Virus record (IMG/VR): IMGVR_UViG_3300012920_000001
Coordinates: 1-54,793 of that record
Length of the DNA stretch: 54,793 nucleotides
Reading direction: 5' to 3' (one strand)
From: a virus
A model generated the notes under the pieces. It saw only the letters and a program-made list of their open reading frames with translations. It was not told the DNA's origin and ran no database searches. The translations under genes were made by a program, and so were the position numbers. Below are positions 33,236-41,343 of this stretch, in pieces; position 1 is the first letter of the stretch, and each line of letters begins with the position of its first letter.

Positions 33236-33263
33236 TATAGTCTCCTATTAATTGTATTATACA

Positions 33264-33482
33264 TTAAAATGTTCCCCCTGAAATACCAGAAGTTGCAGTT
33301 AATGATGTGAACGTTCCAGCTGCTGGCGTAGATCCACCAATTACAGCATTGTCTATTGTTCCACCGGATATCGTAGGAGCAATGGGTGATGCCAACTTAG
33401 CAGTCGTTACTATGCCATCTGCTAGTTGTTGGGTTGTTAAAGGTATGTCGGTTGGTGCATTACCAATATAAGGGTTAGCCAT
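33264..33482 (-). CDS. Small fibre-associated protein
   Basis: The 72-residue product starts ANPYIGNAPTDIPLTTQQLA, a segment frequently seen at the start of phage fibre proteins, with GIVTTAKLASPI next. It may be a small part of a fibre, or a fibre start that has separated from its shaft. It overlaps the preceding gene by one base. Confidence 0.6.
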   Translation of the reverse strand: MANPYIGNAPTDIPLTTQQLADGIVTTAKLASPIAPTISGGTIDNAVIGGSTPAAGTFTSLTATSGISGGTF

Positions 33483-33814
33483 TAAGTTATCTCCAAGATT
33501 GATAAAACAGCATCTATGGATGTAGCTGTATCTGATTTAACTTTGATCGAGTCATTGGGTTCCATGACAATTTTTTGATTACCACCGATTGGTACGATTG
33601 CACCACCCGTAGGCACTGGAGCACTTTTTACAATGTAGGTATCGTTTGATCCATCGTTTAAAGTAACGTCAATGTTGACTGTCGCTCCAGTTGTATTGGC
33701 AACTGTCAAACCGATTACAGTTGTTTGTGTCGCTGCTGGAACGGTATACGACCCAACTGCCGTTAAAGACGTTCCTATATCCCTTGATAATTTTCTTTCA
33801 AAAGCATTTGCCAT
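33482..33814 (-). CDS. Small beta-rich virion protein
   Basis: The 110-residue product appears to be a single beta sandwich: a short helix, then repeated strands (TQTTVIGLTVANTTGATVNI, IVPIGGNQKIVMEPNDSIKV). Similar small beta proteins occur in marine phage virions. It lies between two fibre genes. A neck or decoration role is possible. Confidence 0.58.
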   Translation of the reverse strand: MANAFERKLSRDIGTSLTAVGSYTVPAATQTTVIGLTVANTTGATVNIDVTLNDGSNDTYIVKSAPVPTGGAIVPIGGNQKIVMEPNDSIKVKSDTATSIDAVLSILEIT

Positions 33815-33823
33815 GTTTTCTCC

Positions 33824-35485
33824 TTACCCCAATGCAATTGCTAATGCAATAACATCGTCAGTTGTAACGCCTGCACCCGGTGCTGATGAAACCCAATTGG
33901 TTCCGTCAGATGTAAGCACATTTCCATTCGCTCCGGGTGATGTAAGTCCCGTACCGCCATGTGCTGGAACGAGTGTACCTGATAGCGTAATATCACCAGT
34001 GCTTAAACTGTTGGGTGTGAGTCCTGTCGTTCCTGCACTGAATGCACTTACAGCCGTTGTAATTGCACCTGCCCACGCGAAGGCACTCCCATCCCATTTT
34101 AAAAATCTGTTTGCAGTCGATGGAGCGGCTATAAAATCGGTTGTGTCAGCAGATGTGTTGTAGACAATTCTATTAGCTGAACCGCCTGCCACATTAGTTG
34201 CTTTGGTTGCTGTAGCTGCGTTACCAGTTATACTTATGGCCCATGTACCCGTGGCACCCGTTCCATTGAGTGGCACTGCCCCAACATCACTAGCAGTAAG
34301 TGTGACAACACCAACTTGTCCGTTTACGGAAGTAACAGTGTTGCTTTGGTCAATTTTTTGCCAAACCCCAGTGCTTGCGAATACGGCCCAATCGCCTACT
34401 TCCCAATCGGTAATTCCGTCAAGGTTTGTGTTACCCGCAACGCTGACGATGTAGTAATAACCGTTAACCCCTGAGCTTGATGTAAGTGTAGGCGTGTTAG
34501 TCGAGGCGTTCCATGTTCCTTGGAAATTTAAACCCGTTTGAAAAGATGCAGTTGATACTGAGGTAATTACACCCTTGTCGTTTATTGCAACGACAGGGAT
34601 AGCACTAGATGATCCATACGTTCCGGGTGTAACTCCAGAGGTAGGTAAGTCTCCATCGACCAATGCTCTAAATGCTGTTGGGGCTGCTGCACCGGAAGTT
34701 GGCCCTGCAAAGACTACGTTGGCTGGTTGATCAGATTGTAAGAGAGCCGATCCCCAAGTATACGATCCGGTTCCACCAGAAACGAGAACTTGTCCGTTGG
34801 CTCCCGCTGGACCAATAGCAAGATCACCGCTACCACCGTAAACTATACCTCCGGGCGTTGATGTTATACTCCGTCCTGTACCACCTTGATCAATTGGTAA
34901 AACACCGTCAATTTCGTCTGAATTAGATAAATCTACTGGTGGGTGTTGATGGTCACCTCTTGCTAACTCATTAGACGTTCCAGCTGAACCACCAGTTGTT
35001 CCTTTAAGTGGAACGTTATCTTCAAAGTCTGCCGTAAGTGTTACATTCGAACTTAAATTACCACCACCCTCTAATCCATTACCTGCAATGATCTGTGTAG
35101 ACGTTGGTACTCCACCTGTAGAGGCAGTCACCGTGCTCACGGCTGTAATACGACCAGTGGAATCAACGGTGACTACTGGAATTTGGGTTGTGCTTCCGTA
35201 TGTTCCGGGAGTTGCTCCACTAGCTGCAAGTTGCACCGTTCCAATACCGCCACTTGCAACGCTTAATGTTATGTCTTGATTGAGTTGTCCACCACCTGTC
35301 AAACCAGTTCCAGCTATGACTTGTCGTGAGGTTGGAACTCCTGCAACTTGTAGTAAGTCTCCCGCTCTGACTTGATAACTTACACCTTGGTAATTAAACA
35401 GTAACATACCATCGGCAGATGCTACTGGAGCCGTAGGCAATTGCGATATTCTGGTGGGTATTAAATTACTTGGAACGTTAGTCAT
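33824..35485 (-). CDS. Tail fibre protein, Thr/Gly-rich repeats
   Basis: The 553-residue protein begins with an anchor-like part (PTRISQLPTAPVASADGMLL) followed by many short repeats of tail-fibre type (GTGLTGGGQLNQDITLSV, GNGLEGGGNLSSNVTLTA, IDQGGTGRSIT, GGTGLTSPGANGNVLTSDGT). Several collagen-free but Gly-Thr-rich repeats form the shaft. It is probably the main fibre on the tail. It follows the zinc-ribbon gene by one base. Confidence 0.75.
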   Translation of the reverse strand: MTNVPSNLIPTRISQLPTAPVASADGMLLFNYQGVSYQVRAGDLLQVAGVPTSRQVIAGTGLTGGGQLNQDITLSVASGGIGTVQLAASGATPGTYGSTTQIPVVTVDSTGRITAVSTVTASTGGVPTSTQIIAGNGLEGGGNLSSNVTLTADFEDNVPLKGTTGGSAGTSNELARGDHQHPPVDLSNSDEIDGVLPIDQGGTGRSITSTPGGIVYGGSGDLAIGPAGANGQVLVSGGTGSYTWGSALLQSDQPANVVFAGPTSGAAAPTAFRALVDGDLPTSGVTPGTYGSSSAIPVVAINDKGVITSVSTASFQTGLNFQGTWNASTNTPTLTSSSGVNGYYYIVSVAGNTNLDGITDWEVGDWAVFASTGVWQKIDQSNTVTSVNGQVGVVTLTASDVGAVPLNGTGATGTWAISITGNAATATKATNVAGGSANRIVYNTSADTTDFIAAPSTANRFLKWDGSAFAWAGAITTAVSAFSAGTTGLTPNSLSTGDITLSGTLVPAHGGTGLTSPGANGNVLTSDGTNWVSSAPGAGVTTDDVIALAIALG

Positions 35486-35791
35486 CTAATTTATCTCCAG
35501 ATAATTATCACCGTCTTCCGTGACGATAAATTCATCCCCAGCTTCTTGAATTAGACCAGCGGGATGCGTGTCTATATTTCTATCTGGTCTAACAAATGGC
35601 AACACGATTTGATCTGGTCTTCGTGGTGGTAATCGGTAGGGATCAAATTGATCTCTATCTTCCTTACAAACTCGTAGACCCGGATCGTTAGGATCAGGAT
35701 ATAAGTCAGCCAGAAAAAATTTACGCGAACATCTAGCACATATTCCGATACCAAATGTAGGTTGTCCTGTCGGGTCTAAATACTTACTCAT
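35486..35791 (-). CDS. Small zinc-ribbon-like protein
   Basis: The 101-residue product has CARCSRKFFLADLYPDPNDPG then C in LRVCKED, so three cysteines (C18, C21, C42 approx.) that may hold a metal with one more ligand. The rest is charged. It lies between the fibre and connector genes and overlaps the connector stop by four bases. No family is recognised. Confidence 0.55.
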   Translation of the reverse strand: MSKYLDPTGQPTFGIGICARCSRKFFLADLYPDPNDPGLRVCKEDRDQFDPYRLPPRRPDQIVLPFVRPDRNIDTHPAGLIQEAGDEFIVTEDGDNYLEIN

Positions 35792-36798
35792 CTTGTATAG
35801 GGTCCAATACCCGGATTGATTTGTGTTGGAGATCCATCACCGTCACCATCCCACGCACGTTGCATTGAAATAGCAGCTCGTTGTTCTAGTAGAGGTATTA
35901 TATTCGCATCGACGCTTGGTGTTTCCATCGCAACTTTAGATGCTAATCCGTTTACAATAGCCTCTAGCCATCGATTAGGGATCTCAACTTCTTGTTGTAG
36001 AGTATCGGTATCCATGACCGAGCGATGTCTCCATACGACCAACTGTGTTTTTTCTGTATCTTCATCAGGAGCAGGCCAGACATTCAGAACAGGTTGTGCA
36101 ACGTTTCGTTGAAAATAGTAAGTGCTAGGTTGACCCGCAAACACACTATTACTTTGATTTACATATTGATCACGATTTAACGTTCCTAGTGGTATAACAT
36201 ATGGCTCGTTACCCAACGTTATAGATGTATAATTGATTGTAGAAACACCATCCGTTGGAATTATCTTAAAGTATTGATATGACAGTGCTGGAACTATGTC
36301 TGTCCATACTATCTTTCCAGCTTGAGCCAATGCCCCAGTTGAAAGATCGAAGCTGTTTGTTGTTGCTACCGTAGTAAAGTTTACACCGTCAGAACTTACT
36401 TGAAATGTTAATGGTATAGCAGTTGCTGACCATTTCACACCTACTGTGTTGACGATTGTCGCGCTAGAAAAATTTACGAGATAACTGGTGTTGGTAGATG
36501 TGACGGTCCCAGTTGGAAACATAGGCTGACGGAAATTCACATTAAGAACGTCAACTGTACCCAGTGGCAATGTCACCACTGGTTGATTTTGATAAAATGG
36601 AAGGATTATCTTTTCGATGCACCAACTGGGAACTCGGATATTGGATAAATCATCCAACATAAAAGCCAGAGAGTCTAATGCATAATCTTGCATTTCAGAG
36701 GTGATCGCTTGTGCAGGCAATCTACAACGCCTAAAAGCGTGATCAACCACTTTCAATGAATTAAAGGTTTTTACACCAATATTATTAGAGTATGCCAT
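35788..36798 (-). CDS. P22 gp4-like connector with inserted beta domain
   Basis: The 336-residue protein has the gp4 tail-accessory shape: an N-terminal helical part (VVDHAFRRCRLPAQAITSEM, DYALDSLAFMLDDLSNI at 18-54) and a C-terminal part with YVNQSNSVFAGQPSTYYF and NVWPAPDEDTEKTQLVV. Between them (about 95-198) is a beta domain resembling discoidin-type modules (LTFQVSSDGVNFTTVATTN). Such an insertion may bind sugars or serve a structural purpose. The gp4 match is moderate. Confidence 0.65.
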   Translation of the reverse strand: MAYSNNIGVKTFNSLKVVDHAFRRCRLPAQAITSEMQDYALDSLAFMLDDLSNIRVPSWCIEKIILPFYQNQPVVTLPLGTVDVLNVNFRQPMFPTGTVTSTNTSYLVNFSSATIVNTVGVKWSATAIPLTFQVSSDGVNFTTVATTNSFDLSTGALAQAGKIVWTDIVPALSYQYFKIIPTDGVSTINYTSITLGNEPYVIPLGTLNRDQYVNQSNSVFAGQPSTYYFQRNVAQPVLNVWPAPDEDTEKTQLVVWRHRSVMDTDTLQQEVEIPNRWLEAIVNGLASKVAMETPSVDANIIPLLEQRAAISMQRAWDGDGDGSPTQINPGIGPYTR

Positions 36799-36854
36799 AT
36801 CAATCCTAAATTAAATTACGGATGCTGATACAGCAAACCCCGTTCAGTTTTGAG

Positions 36855-37265
36855 TTACCAAGACTTTCTTTTAAATTGGGCATCACCGGGCATTGCCTTG
36901 AAACCACCTTTTGATTTCATGGAACCGCCTTTCATCATGCCTTTACTCTTCATGGAACCACCACGCATCATGCCTTTGGTTTTCATAGAACCACCACGCA
37001 TCATGCCTTTGGTTTTCATAGAACCACCACGTTTCATATCCATCGTTCCGACAGACTGATAAGCTCTACGGCCCATAGCTTTTTCCATACCCTTGCTTTC
37101 ATCTCTACGAGACTTCATGCTCTGGGATTTGGAAGACTCTTTGCCTCTTCTCATACCGAGAGATTCGTCAAGCCTTGCGTTGTAGCCTTGTTTCTTACCG
37201 CCCTTGGCATAGCCTTTGGACTTCATCATTCTTTTGCCGCCTTTGGCATAACCTTTAGATTTCAT
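36855..37265 (-). CDS. Highly basic repeat protein
   Basis: The 136-residue protein is made of Lys, Gly and Met. It has two copies of MKSKGYAKGGK at its start (residues 1-24) and an 11-residue repeat four times near the end. It has an ACGGAGA site before its start. Basic composition suggests binding to packaged DNA. Similar proteins are seen in marine phages. The role is not known. Confidence 0.65.
   Translation of the reverse strand: MKSKGYAKGGKRMMKSKGYAKGGKKQGYNARLDESLGMRRGKESSKSQSMKSRRDESKGMEKAMGRRAYQSVGTMDMKRGGSMKTKGMMRGGSMKTKGMMRGGSMKSKGMMKGGSMKSKGGFKAMPGDAQFKRKSW
36900..37028 (-). repeat. 33-nt tandem repeats inside basic-protein gene
   Basis: Four repeats of 33 bases (11 residues, GGSMKTKGMMR type) fill residues 80-122 of the basic protein. 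Two copies are identical and two have small changes (MKSKGMMK). The repeats keep the reading frame. Confidence 0.85.
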
Positions 37266-37819
37266 CGTTTTCTCCGTTTAATATCATATTCAGCTTCGCC
37301 CCGAAGTCTACGCATTTCGTCACGAGCATTTCTTTCCCTAGATGCAACTCTTTTCAGTTGTTGACGCTTGTCGCGTCTTTCCTGAGCATCTTTGGGTCTT
37401 CGTGCTCTAACTCTACGCATTTCATCAGCGGCATCGTCCTGAACACCAATGACACGAGCTTCCTCATCACGAATATTACGGTTGACTCTACCGCCATCAG
37501 CTTTATTCATTTTTGAAAAAGTCTTGGCTAGGTTGGCTCTTTTCTGAGTGGTTGCAGATGGTTTACCAGCACCTTTTTTAGCTGGCTTCCCTTCGGCTAA
37601 TTTGTTGATTACGCCCTTGGGAATTTTTCCATCCTTCATTTTGACCCCTTCACTTTTAACGTAAGAAGTCAACGCACCCGGCTTTTTTACAGCCCCCTGA
37701 ATCCAATTTTTGTCAGATGTTGATCCACCTTTTTTCATCCCACGAGAACTTGATTTTGTGAAACCAAACGAAGAATCAAAATGCCAACCGTCTCGGAAGG
37801 GATAGCTCGATTTCATCAT
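37262..37819 (-). CDS. Basic virion-type protein
   Basis: The 185-residue protein is rich in Arg and Lys, with a helical C-terminal tail (DAQERRDKRQQLKRVASRER). It contains NKADGGRVNR, one of the x-GG motifs found in other virion proteins here. The start at 37819 gives an ATGA overlap with the cupredoxin gene and is chosen over 37849. It and the repeat protein next to it are likely nucleic acid-binding virion components. The role is unknown. Confidence 0.6.
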   Translation of the reverse strand: MMKSSYPFRDGWHFDSSFGFTKSSSRGMKKGGSTSDKNWIQGAVKKPGALTSYVKSEGVKMKDGKIPKGVINKLAEGKPAKKGAGKPSATTQKRANLAKTFSKMNKADGGRVNRNIRDEEARVIGVQDDAADEMRRVRARRPKDAQERRDKRQQLKRVASRERNARDEMRRLRGEAEYDIKRRKR

Positions 37820-38589
37820 GCATCTCCCATACCGGAATGGTTTGAACAATAGTAATACAGTTCTGGTGTTGAGTCGGTGGTATCTATTTGAGTAAATGCA
37901 CCTGCCGTACCCGCTGTATTATTTATAGTCACCCCATCGGTGTATTCGACACCACCTGCGTGTGTTCCATTTGGCGTTGTGCTGAATCGCAATGGATGGT
38001 TGTTGTTGGTATTATCACTCTGTAAAAAGCGATAACTTCTGTTTGCTTCGAATGTGAAGTGTGGGCTTACCGCATCATCAACATAAAAAACATTACCAGT
38101 TCCATAGGAGTTTGTACCCGCTGCGACTCTTACGTTGTAAGACACTAGACCACTAACGTCCGCTGGTCTGTGATACTCCTTGATTGCATGAATTATTATT
38201 GTATAAGTATCACCGTTTGAAGCATTTCTAGTGCTCAAAGCGATATCACCAGCAGCATCGACACCTTTAATGCCACTTGCATTATAGGGTAGATACGGAA
38301 CGTATGGGATATCATATAGTTCACCTTGTGGGAAACTTGCTATGAGAGCATCACCAGCTGGACTTGGATCACCAACCCAAAAAAGATCAACACCCATGTC
38401 ATAAGTCTGACATACGACCTTTGTAATTTTTAGACCATTGCAAGCTAAACCGAACGAGTTTGGAGCAAGTGTAGAAACATCTATCTTGGTAACTTTACTT
38501 TCGCCAGTACCATCCGAGAGATTAGTAAACTTTGCAATGTACTGTCGCTCTCCATCTTGGAGAACTTGAGTTGTGACTGCATCAGCCAT
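37816..38589 (-). CDS. Virion protein with C-terminal cupredoxin-type domain
   Basis: The 257-residue protein has an N-terminal beta domain (to about 150) and a C-terminal domain of about 90 residues with the type 1 copper ligand set: H198 (NNNHPLRF), C248, H251 and M254 (YYYCSNHSGM). Cys-x2-His-x2-Met has the same spacing as amicyanin. Related virion proteins occur in marine phages. Copper binding is not shown. A role in head or tail decoration is inferred from its place near the capsid gene. Confidence 0.72.
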   Translation of the reverse strand: MADAVTTQVLQDGERQYIAKFTNLSDGTGESKVTKIDVSTLAPNSFGLACNGLKITKVVCQTYDMGVDLFWVGDPSPAGDALIASFPQGELYDIPYVPYLPYNASGIKGVDAAGDIALSTRNASNGDTYTIIIHAIKEYHRPADVSGLVSYNVRVAAGTNSYGTGNVFYVDDAVSPHFTFEANRSYRFLQSDNTNNNHPLRFSTTPNGTHAGGVEYTDGVTINNTAGTAGAFTQIDTTDSTPELYYYCSNHSGMGDA

Positions 38590-38602
38590 AGTTCACCTCC
38601 CT

Positions 38603-39058
38603 TTAAGAGAGATTATTGTTTTGGATATACATCACTGTCAGTGAAGCAACACCCGATGTACCGTCACCAGTAGCACCCGTAAAATCTGCAAGAACTTCCC
38701 TATCGGCTCCAGAAACATTCGTGGCCTCAGTATCTAGCGTTCCACGAGTTGTACCGACAGATTTAGTATCTACCGCATTCAAAAACGCATTTGGATCTGC
38801 CGCAGTTCCTACGGAAATAGTAGCCGCACCGCTATCGTCACCAGCCGTTGTAACGTTTAATATTACGTCAACAATCTGAGAGTTTGCGGGGAGCACTGCA
38901 ACTCTTTGATTGAGTTGGCTTGCACCAGTAATGTTTGGCATCATTGACTGTGCCATTACGACAGAACCAACATTGGCTACGTTAACGCCAAGGTCCGTTC
39001 CTGTAGTGGCTTGGATGGTTCCGGCTTTAATCGGACCAGAAAAAGTAGTTGTACCCAT
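38603..39058 (-). CDS. Small beta-rich virion protein
   Basis: The 151-residue product begins GTTTFSGPIKAGTIQATTGT, a start found in virion proteins of marine phages, and is mainly Thr/Ala-rich beta strands. A decoration or fibre-associated role is inferred. It is the first gene after the capsid terminator, and a candidate promoter lies in the 122-base gap upstream. Confidence 0.6.
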   Translation of the reverse strand: MGTTTFSGPIKAGTIQATTGTDLGVNVANVGSVVMAQSMMPNITGASQLNQRVAVLPANSQIVDVILNVTTAGDDSGAATISVGTAADPNAFLNAVDTKSVGTTRGTLDTEATNVSGADREVLADFTGATGDGTSGVASLTVMYIQNNNLS

Positions 39059-39079
39059 TTTTCCTCACATACGAGTTGC

Positions 39080-39123
39080 GTGTATTTGTCGGTATGTCGT
39101 CAGTCGGGAACTGTCAAATACAC
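39080..39123 (-). promoter_or_regulatory. Candidate leftward promoter with flanking inverted repeat
   Basis: On the minus strand TTGACA (39117-39112) is followed after 17 bases by TACCGA (39094-39089). The -10 is a weak match. The inverted repeat GTGTATTTG (39080-39088) / CAAATACAC (39115-39123) is perfect, with one arm over the -35 box and the other just past the -10. It would restart transcription after the capsid terminator. Confidence 0.5.
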
Positions 39124-39137
39124 AAGGTTAAATCCCG

Positions 39138-39174
39138 AAAAACCCCTACCGCCACAGGGATAGGACGGTAGGGG
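39138..39174 (-). terminator. Rho-independent terminator after capsid gene
   Basis: On the minus strand CCCCTACCG (39174-39166) pairs perfectly with CGGTAGGGG (39151-39143) over a 14-base loop, and five T residues follow. It lies 7 bases after the capsid stop codon. It should stop most late transcripts and give the capsid operon its own 3' end. Confidence 0.85.
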
Positions 39175-39180
39175 ATTTCA

Positions 39181-40095
39181 TTAAACTCCGGGTGTTCCGA
39201 AGATTGCTCTCGGATCTGTCCAACCGAAGTTGTAGCGTTCAGTAGCTTTATAACGCATTGAGTCAGTTTCGAAATCGCCTTCCATTGATTTCTCAAGTCC
39301 TCTTCGCATCATCAGCTTCAGACCTTCAGGAGCATCTGTTTGTACCCACCAAGCAGTGCTTGAAGTGATACGCGAGATGTTTGCCTGACCGTCACCCAAT
39401 AGCCCCATTGACTTAACAGGGTTGATGTCGTTATCAGCCGTTCCCGGTCTCAAAGCAGACTTTAGTAGAGTTTCTGCTTGGAAAACGTTTGCTGGTCCGG
39501 TAACGATTTGGGTTGGTGTAAGTCTGATTCTCTTACCATTGTTGTCAACCGCATTACGGATTTGAATTAGCATTTGTTCCAGAGATGTCTGAGACAGTGC
39601 TGCCGCATTCGTTAGTATGTTGCTAAACGTGCCGTTAACAATTGGGTGGGAAGCACTGTTCAGTGCAACGCCATCACCGCCCGGAAAGGCCGCATTGAAT
39701 GCTCTGTTAAGAATATTCGCACCAAGAGTTTCTTTGGTTTCCACCAAAGATTGAGCGAGATGTTTAGCATACGTTGAACCAATACGAATATGGTCACCGT
39801 CCTCTACAAGCACTTTGGTAAGGGCAAATGCCAAACCGTATACTTTGTAGAGATATCTCTGAATGAACAACACACCACCGGATTGATATGTTACTGCCAT
39901 ACCGTCTGGTAATTCTGGTGCCGCACCAAAACCATAAAGAACTGGTTCTTCATGGTACTGTCGAGGAATGCCTTGATACTCTTCGAATACCTCGGCCCAC
40001 TCATCGGCACGTTGCTCATATATTCCATCGAAGACTTCGTTTAAGATAGGTTCAACTATCGAGCGAAAGTCGGTACTACGCATAGGAGTAGCCAT
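39181..40095 (-). CDS. Major capsid protein, HK97 fold
   Basis: The 304-residue protein is the main head subunit. The first part has the helical PILNEVFDGIYEQRADEWAE and EVFEEYQGIPRQ. The middle carries the beta-hinge and long helix (SLVETKETLGANILNRAF) and the end contains WWVQTDAPEGLKLM and ERYNFGWTDPRAIFG, which fit HK97-fold phage capsids. Its location after scaffold and decoration genes and before a strong terminator supports this. No N-terminal delta domain or cleavage site is clear. Alternative naming as a gpT-like head subunit is possible. Confidence 0.82.
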   Translation of the reverse strand: MATPMRSTDFRSIVEPILNEVFDGIYEQRADEWAEVFEEYQGIPRQYHEEPVLYGFGAAPELPDGMAVTYQSGGVLFIQRYLYKVYGLAFALTKVLVEDGDHIRIGSTYAKHLAQSLVETKETLGANILNRAFNAAFPGGDGVALNSASHPIVNGTFSNILTNAAALSQTSLEQMLIQIRNAVDNNGKRIRLTPTQIVTGPANVFQAETLLKSALRPGTADNDINPVKSMGLLGDGQANISRITSSTAWWVQTDAPEGLKLMMRRGLEKSMEGDFETDSMRYKATERYNFGWTDPRAIFGTPGV

Positions 40096-40110
40096 AGTTC
40101 AATACCCCCC

Positions 40111-40713
40111 TTAAACCGAGTTAACAGCTGCTTTGTATTGATGTTCGTTTATACGAACAGTAGCAACTACAAAGGCATCAGTTAGTGTACTATCAACGCC
40201 ACCTGTCGTTCCTTCAAATCCAGTGATTTGAAATTGTGCAGATGTTGTTTGAATAGCAGTAAGTTTGCAATCAGATAGACCAGTTCTTGTTGATCCACCC
40301 GGTGAAGCGACAGTCCAATCACATTGCTCACCAACGGCTGTTTGTACCGTTGTTCCGGGTGATGGATTGTCATATTGTACTGCAAACAGAATTTCTGGAT
40401 CATCATAGACCCAAGCTGTAATTTCTGTCGCCGCAATTCCACTAGGCCAGTATGGTGACACAGTTGGAACTCCAAGAGCATCAATATATTGGCAACCGGC
40501 GAAAATGCCTAAAAGTAAAATACCGTCAGTTGTACCGCTACGAGTGCCATCGCTTGTACCTAATTGTACGACACCTGTATCGACCAATTTAACGGGATCG
40601 CCTTGGAATACATTTTGAGCGTATCCCGAAGCAATAGTATAGGCTTTCGCTATGATCTGCCCACTGTTGTGATAAGACGCACGAAAGCCAAAAGGTGCAG
40701 AGACTGAAGACAT
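40111..40713 (-). CDS. Head decoration protein
   Basis: The 200-residue protein begins SSVSAPFGFRASYHNSGQII, then has a beta section typical of capsid-decorating proteins (NVFQGDPVKLVDTGVVQL, AWVYDDPEILFAVQYD). The pattern of a small beta-rich protein just before the capsid gene is common in this type of phage. A stabilising role on the head surface is inferred. No enzyme motif is seen. Confidence 0.68.
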   Translation of the reverse strand: MSSVSAPFGFRASYHNSGQIIAKAYTIASGYAQNVFQGDPVKLVDTGVVQLGTSDGTRSGTTDGILLLGIFAGCQYIDALGVPTVSPYWPSGIAATEITAWVYDDPEILFAVQYDNPSPGTTVQTAVGEQCDWTVASPGGSTRTGLSDCKLTAIQTTSAQFQITGFEGTTGGVDSTLTDAFVVATVRINEHQYKAAVNSV

Positions 40714-40746
40714 TCTGCATTCTCCCTATTGGTTGAAAGTTGAGGA

Positions 40747-41277
40747 TCACGAGAGGTCAAATTGTGCCTCCCGATACTGACCAATCTCAGCCGTGCCATC
40801 ACCCTTCTCAACTTTACCGCCAGATGCTTGTGCTTGTTCTTCAATCAACGCAGCTGTTTCCGCAAGTTTTAATTCTTCTCGCATGGGAGCATCGTGATGA
40901 GCTTCCATCATGTATTTTTCATACAGAGACATCGGAAGTTTGAATGCTAACATCTCATTGACACCTATGAAGCCATCCCACTCACCCCCTTTGATTGTTG
41001 CATACTCCCAACCAGCTATTTCTTCTGGTTTGACAGGCTCGTAGCCTAGTCGAATGCGATGCTGTACAGTGTCTCTGGGGTTTGTTGTAGTGATCCAACA
41101 AAGATGCCAACCCGGAATATCGGGAAGGTCTGGTAGACTAGATTGGAAAAATTGTTGCCTGAACATTTCTAACCTCTCATCTTCAGTAACTTCACGATTT
41201 TCTGTTACCGGACGATCTTGCATCGCCTTGCTTGTGCGGTTACTACCAGAGGTTTTCTTAATTCGTTCGTCTGACAT
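40747..41277 (-). CDS. Unknown protein near head genes
   Basis: The 176-residue product is acidic, with Trp-rich LPDIPGWHLCWITTTNPRDT at about 50-70 and a helical C-terminal half (SLYEKYMMEAHHDAPMREEL). This resembles small phage proteins found before the capsid gene whose role is unknown. It might be a chaperone or internal head protein. It lies between scaffold and decoration genes. Confidence 0.6.
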   Translation of the reverse strand: MSDERIKKTSGSNRTSKAMQDRPVTENREVTEDERLEMFRQQFFQSSLPDLPDIPGWHLCWITTTNPRDTVQHRIRLGYEPVKPEEIAGWEYATIKGGEWDGFIGVNEMLAFKLPMSLYEKYMMEAHHDAPMREELKLAETAALIEEQAQASGGKVEKGDGTAEIGQYREAQFDLS

Positions 41278-41343
41278 TTAATGTCGCTCCTTTTTCAGCG
41301 ATTTTTGAAATATAAGTTGGATTTTTGAAAAACGCAAGCCTGT

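Noticed and set aside
33672-34163. 163-codon plus-strand open frame
   Set aside because: It is the reverse of two fibre-type genes and has a low-complexity Val/Ala/Pro composition typical of a shadow frame.
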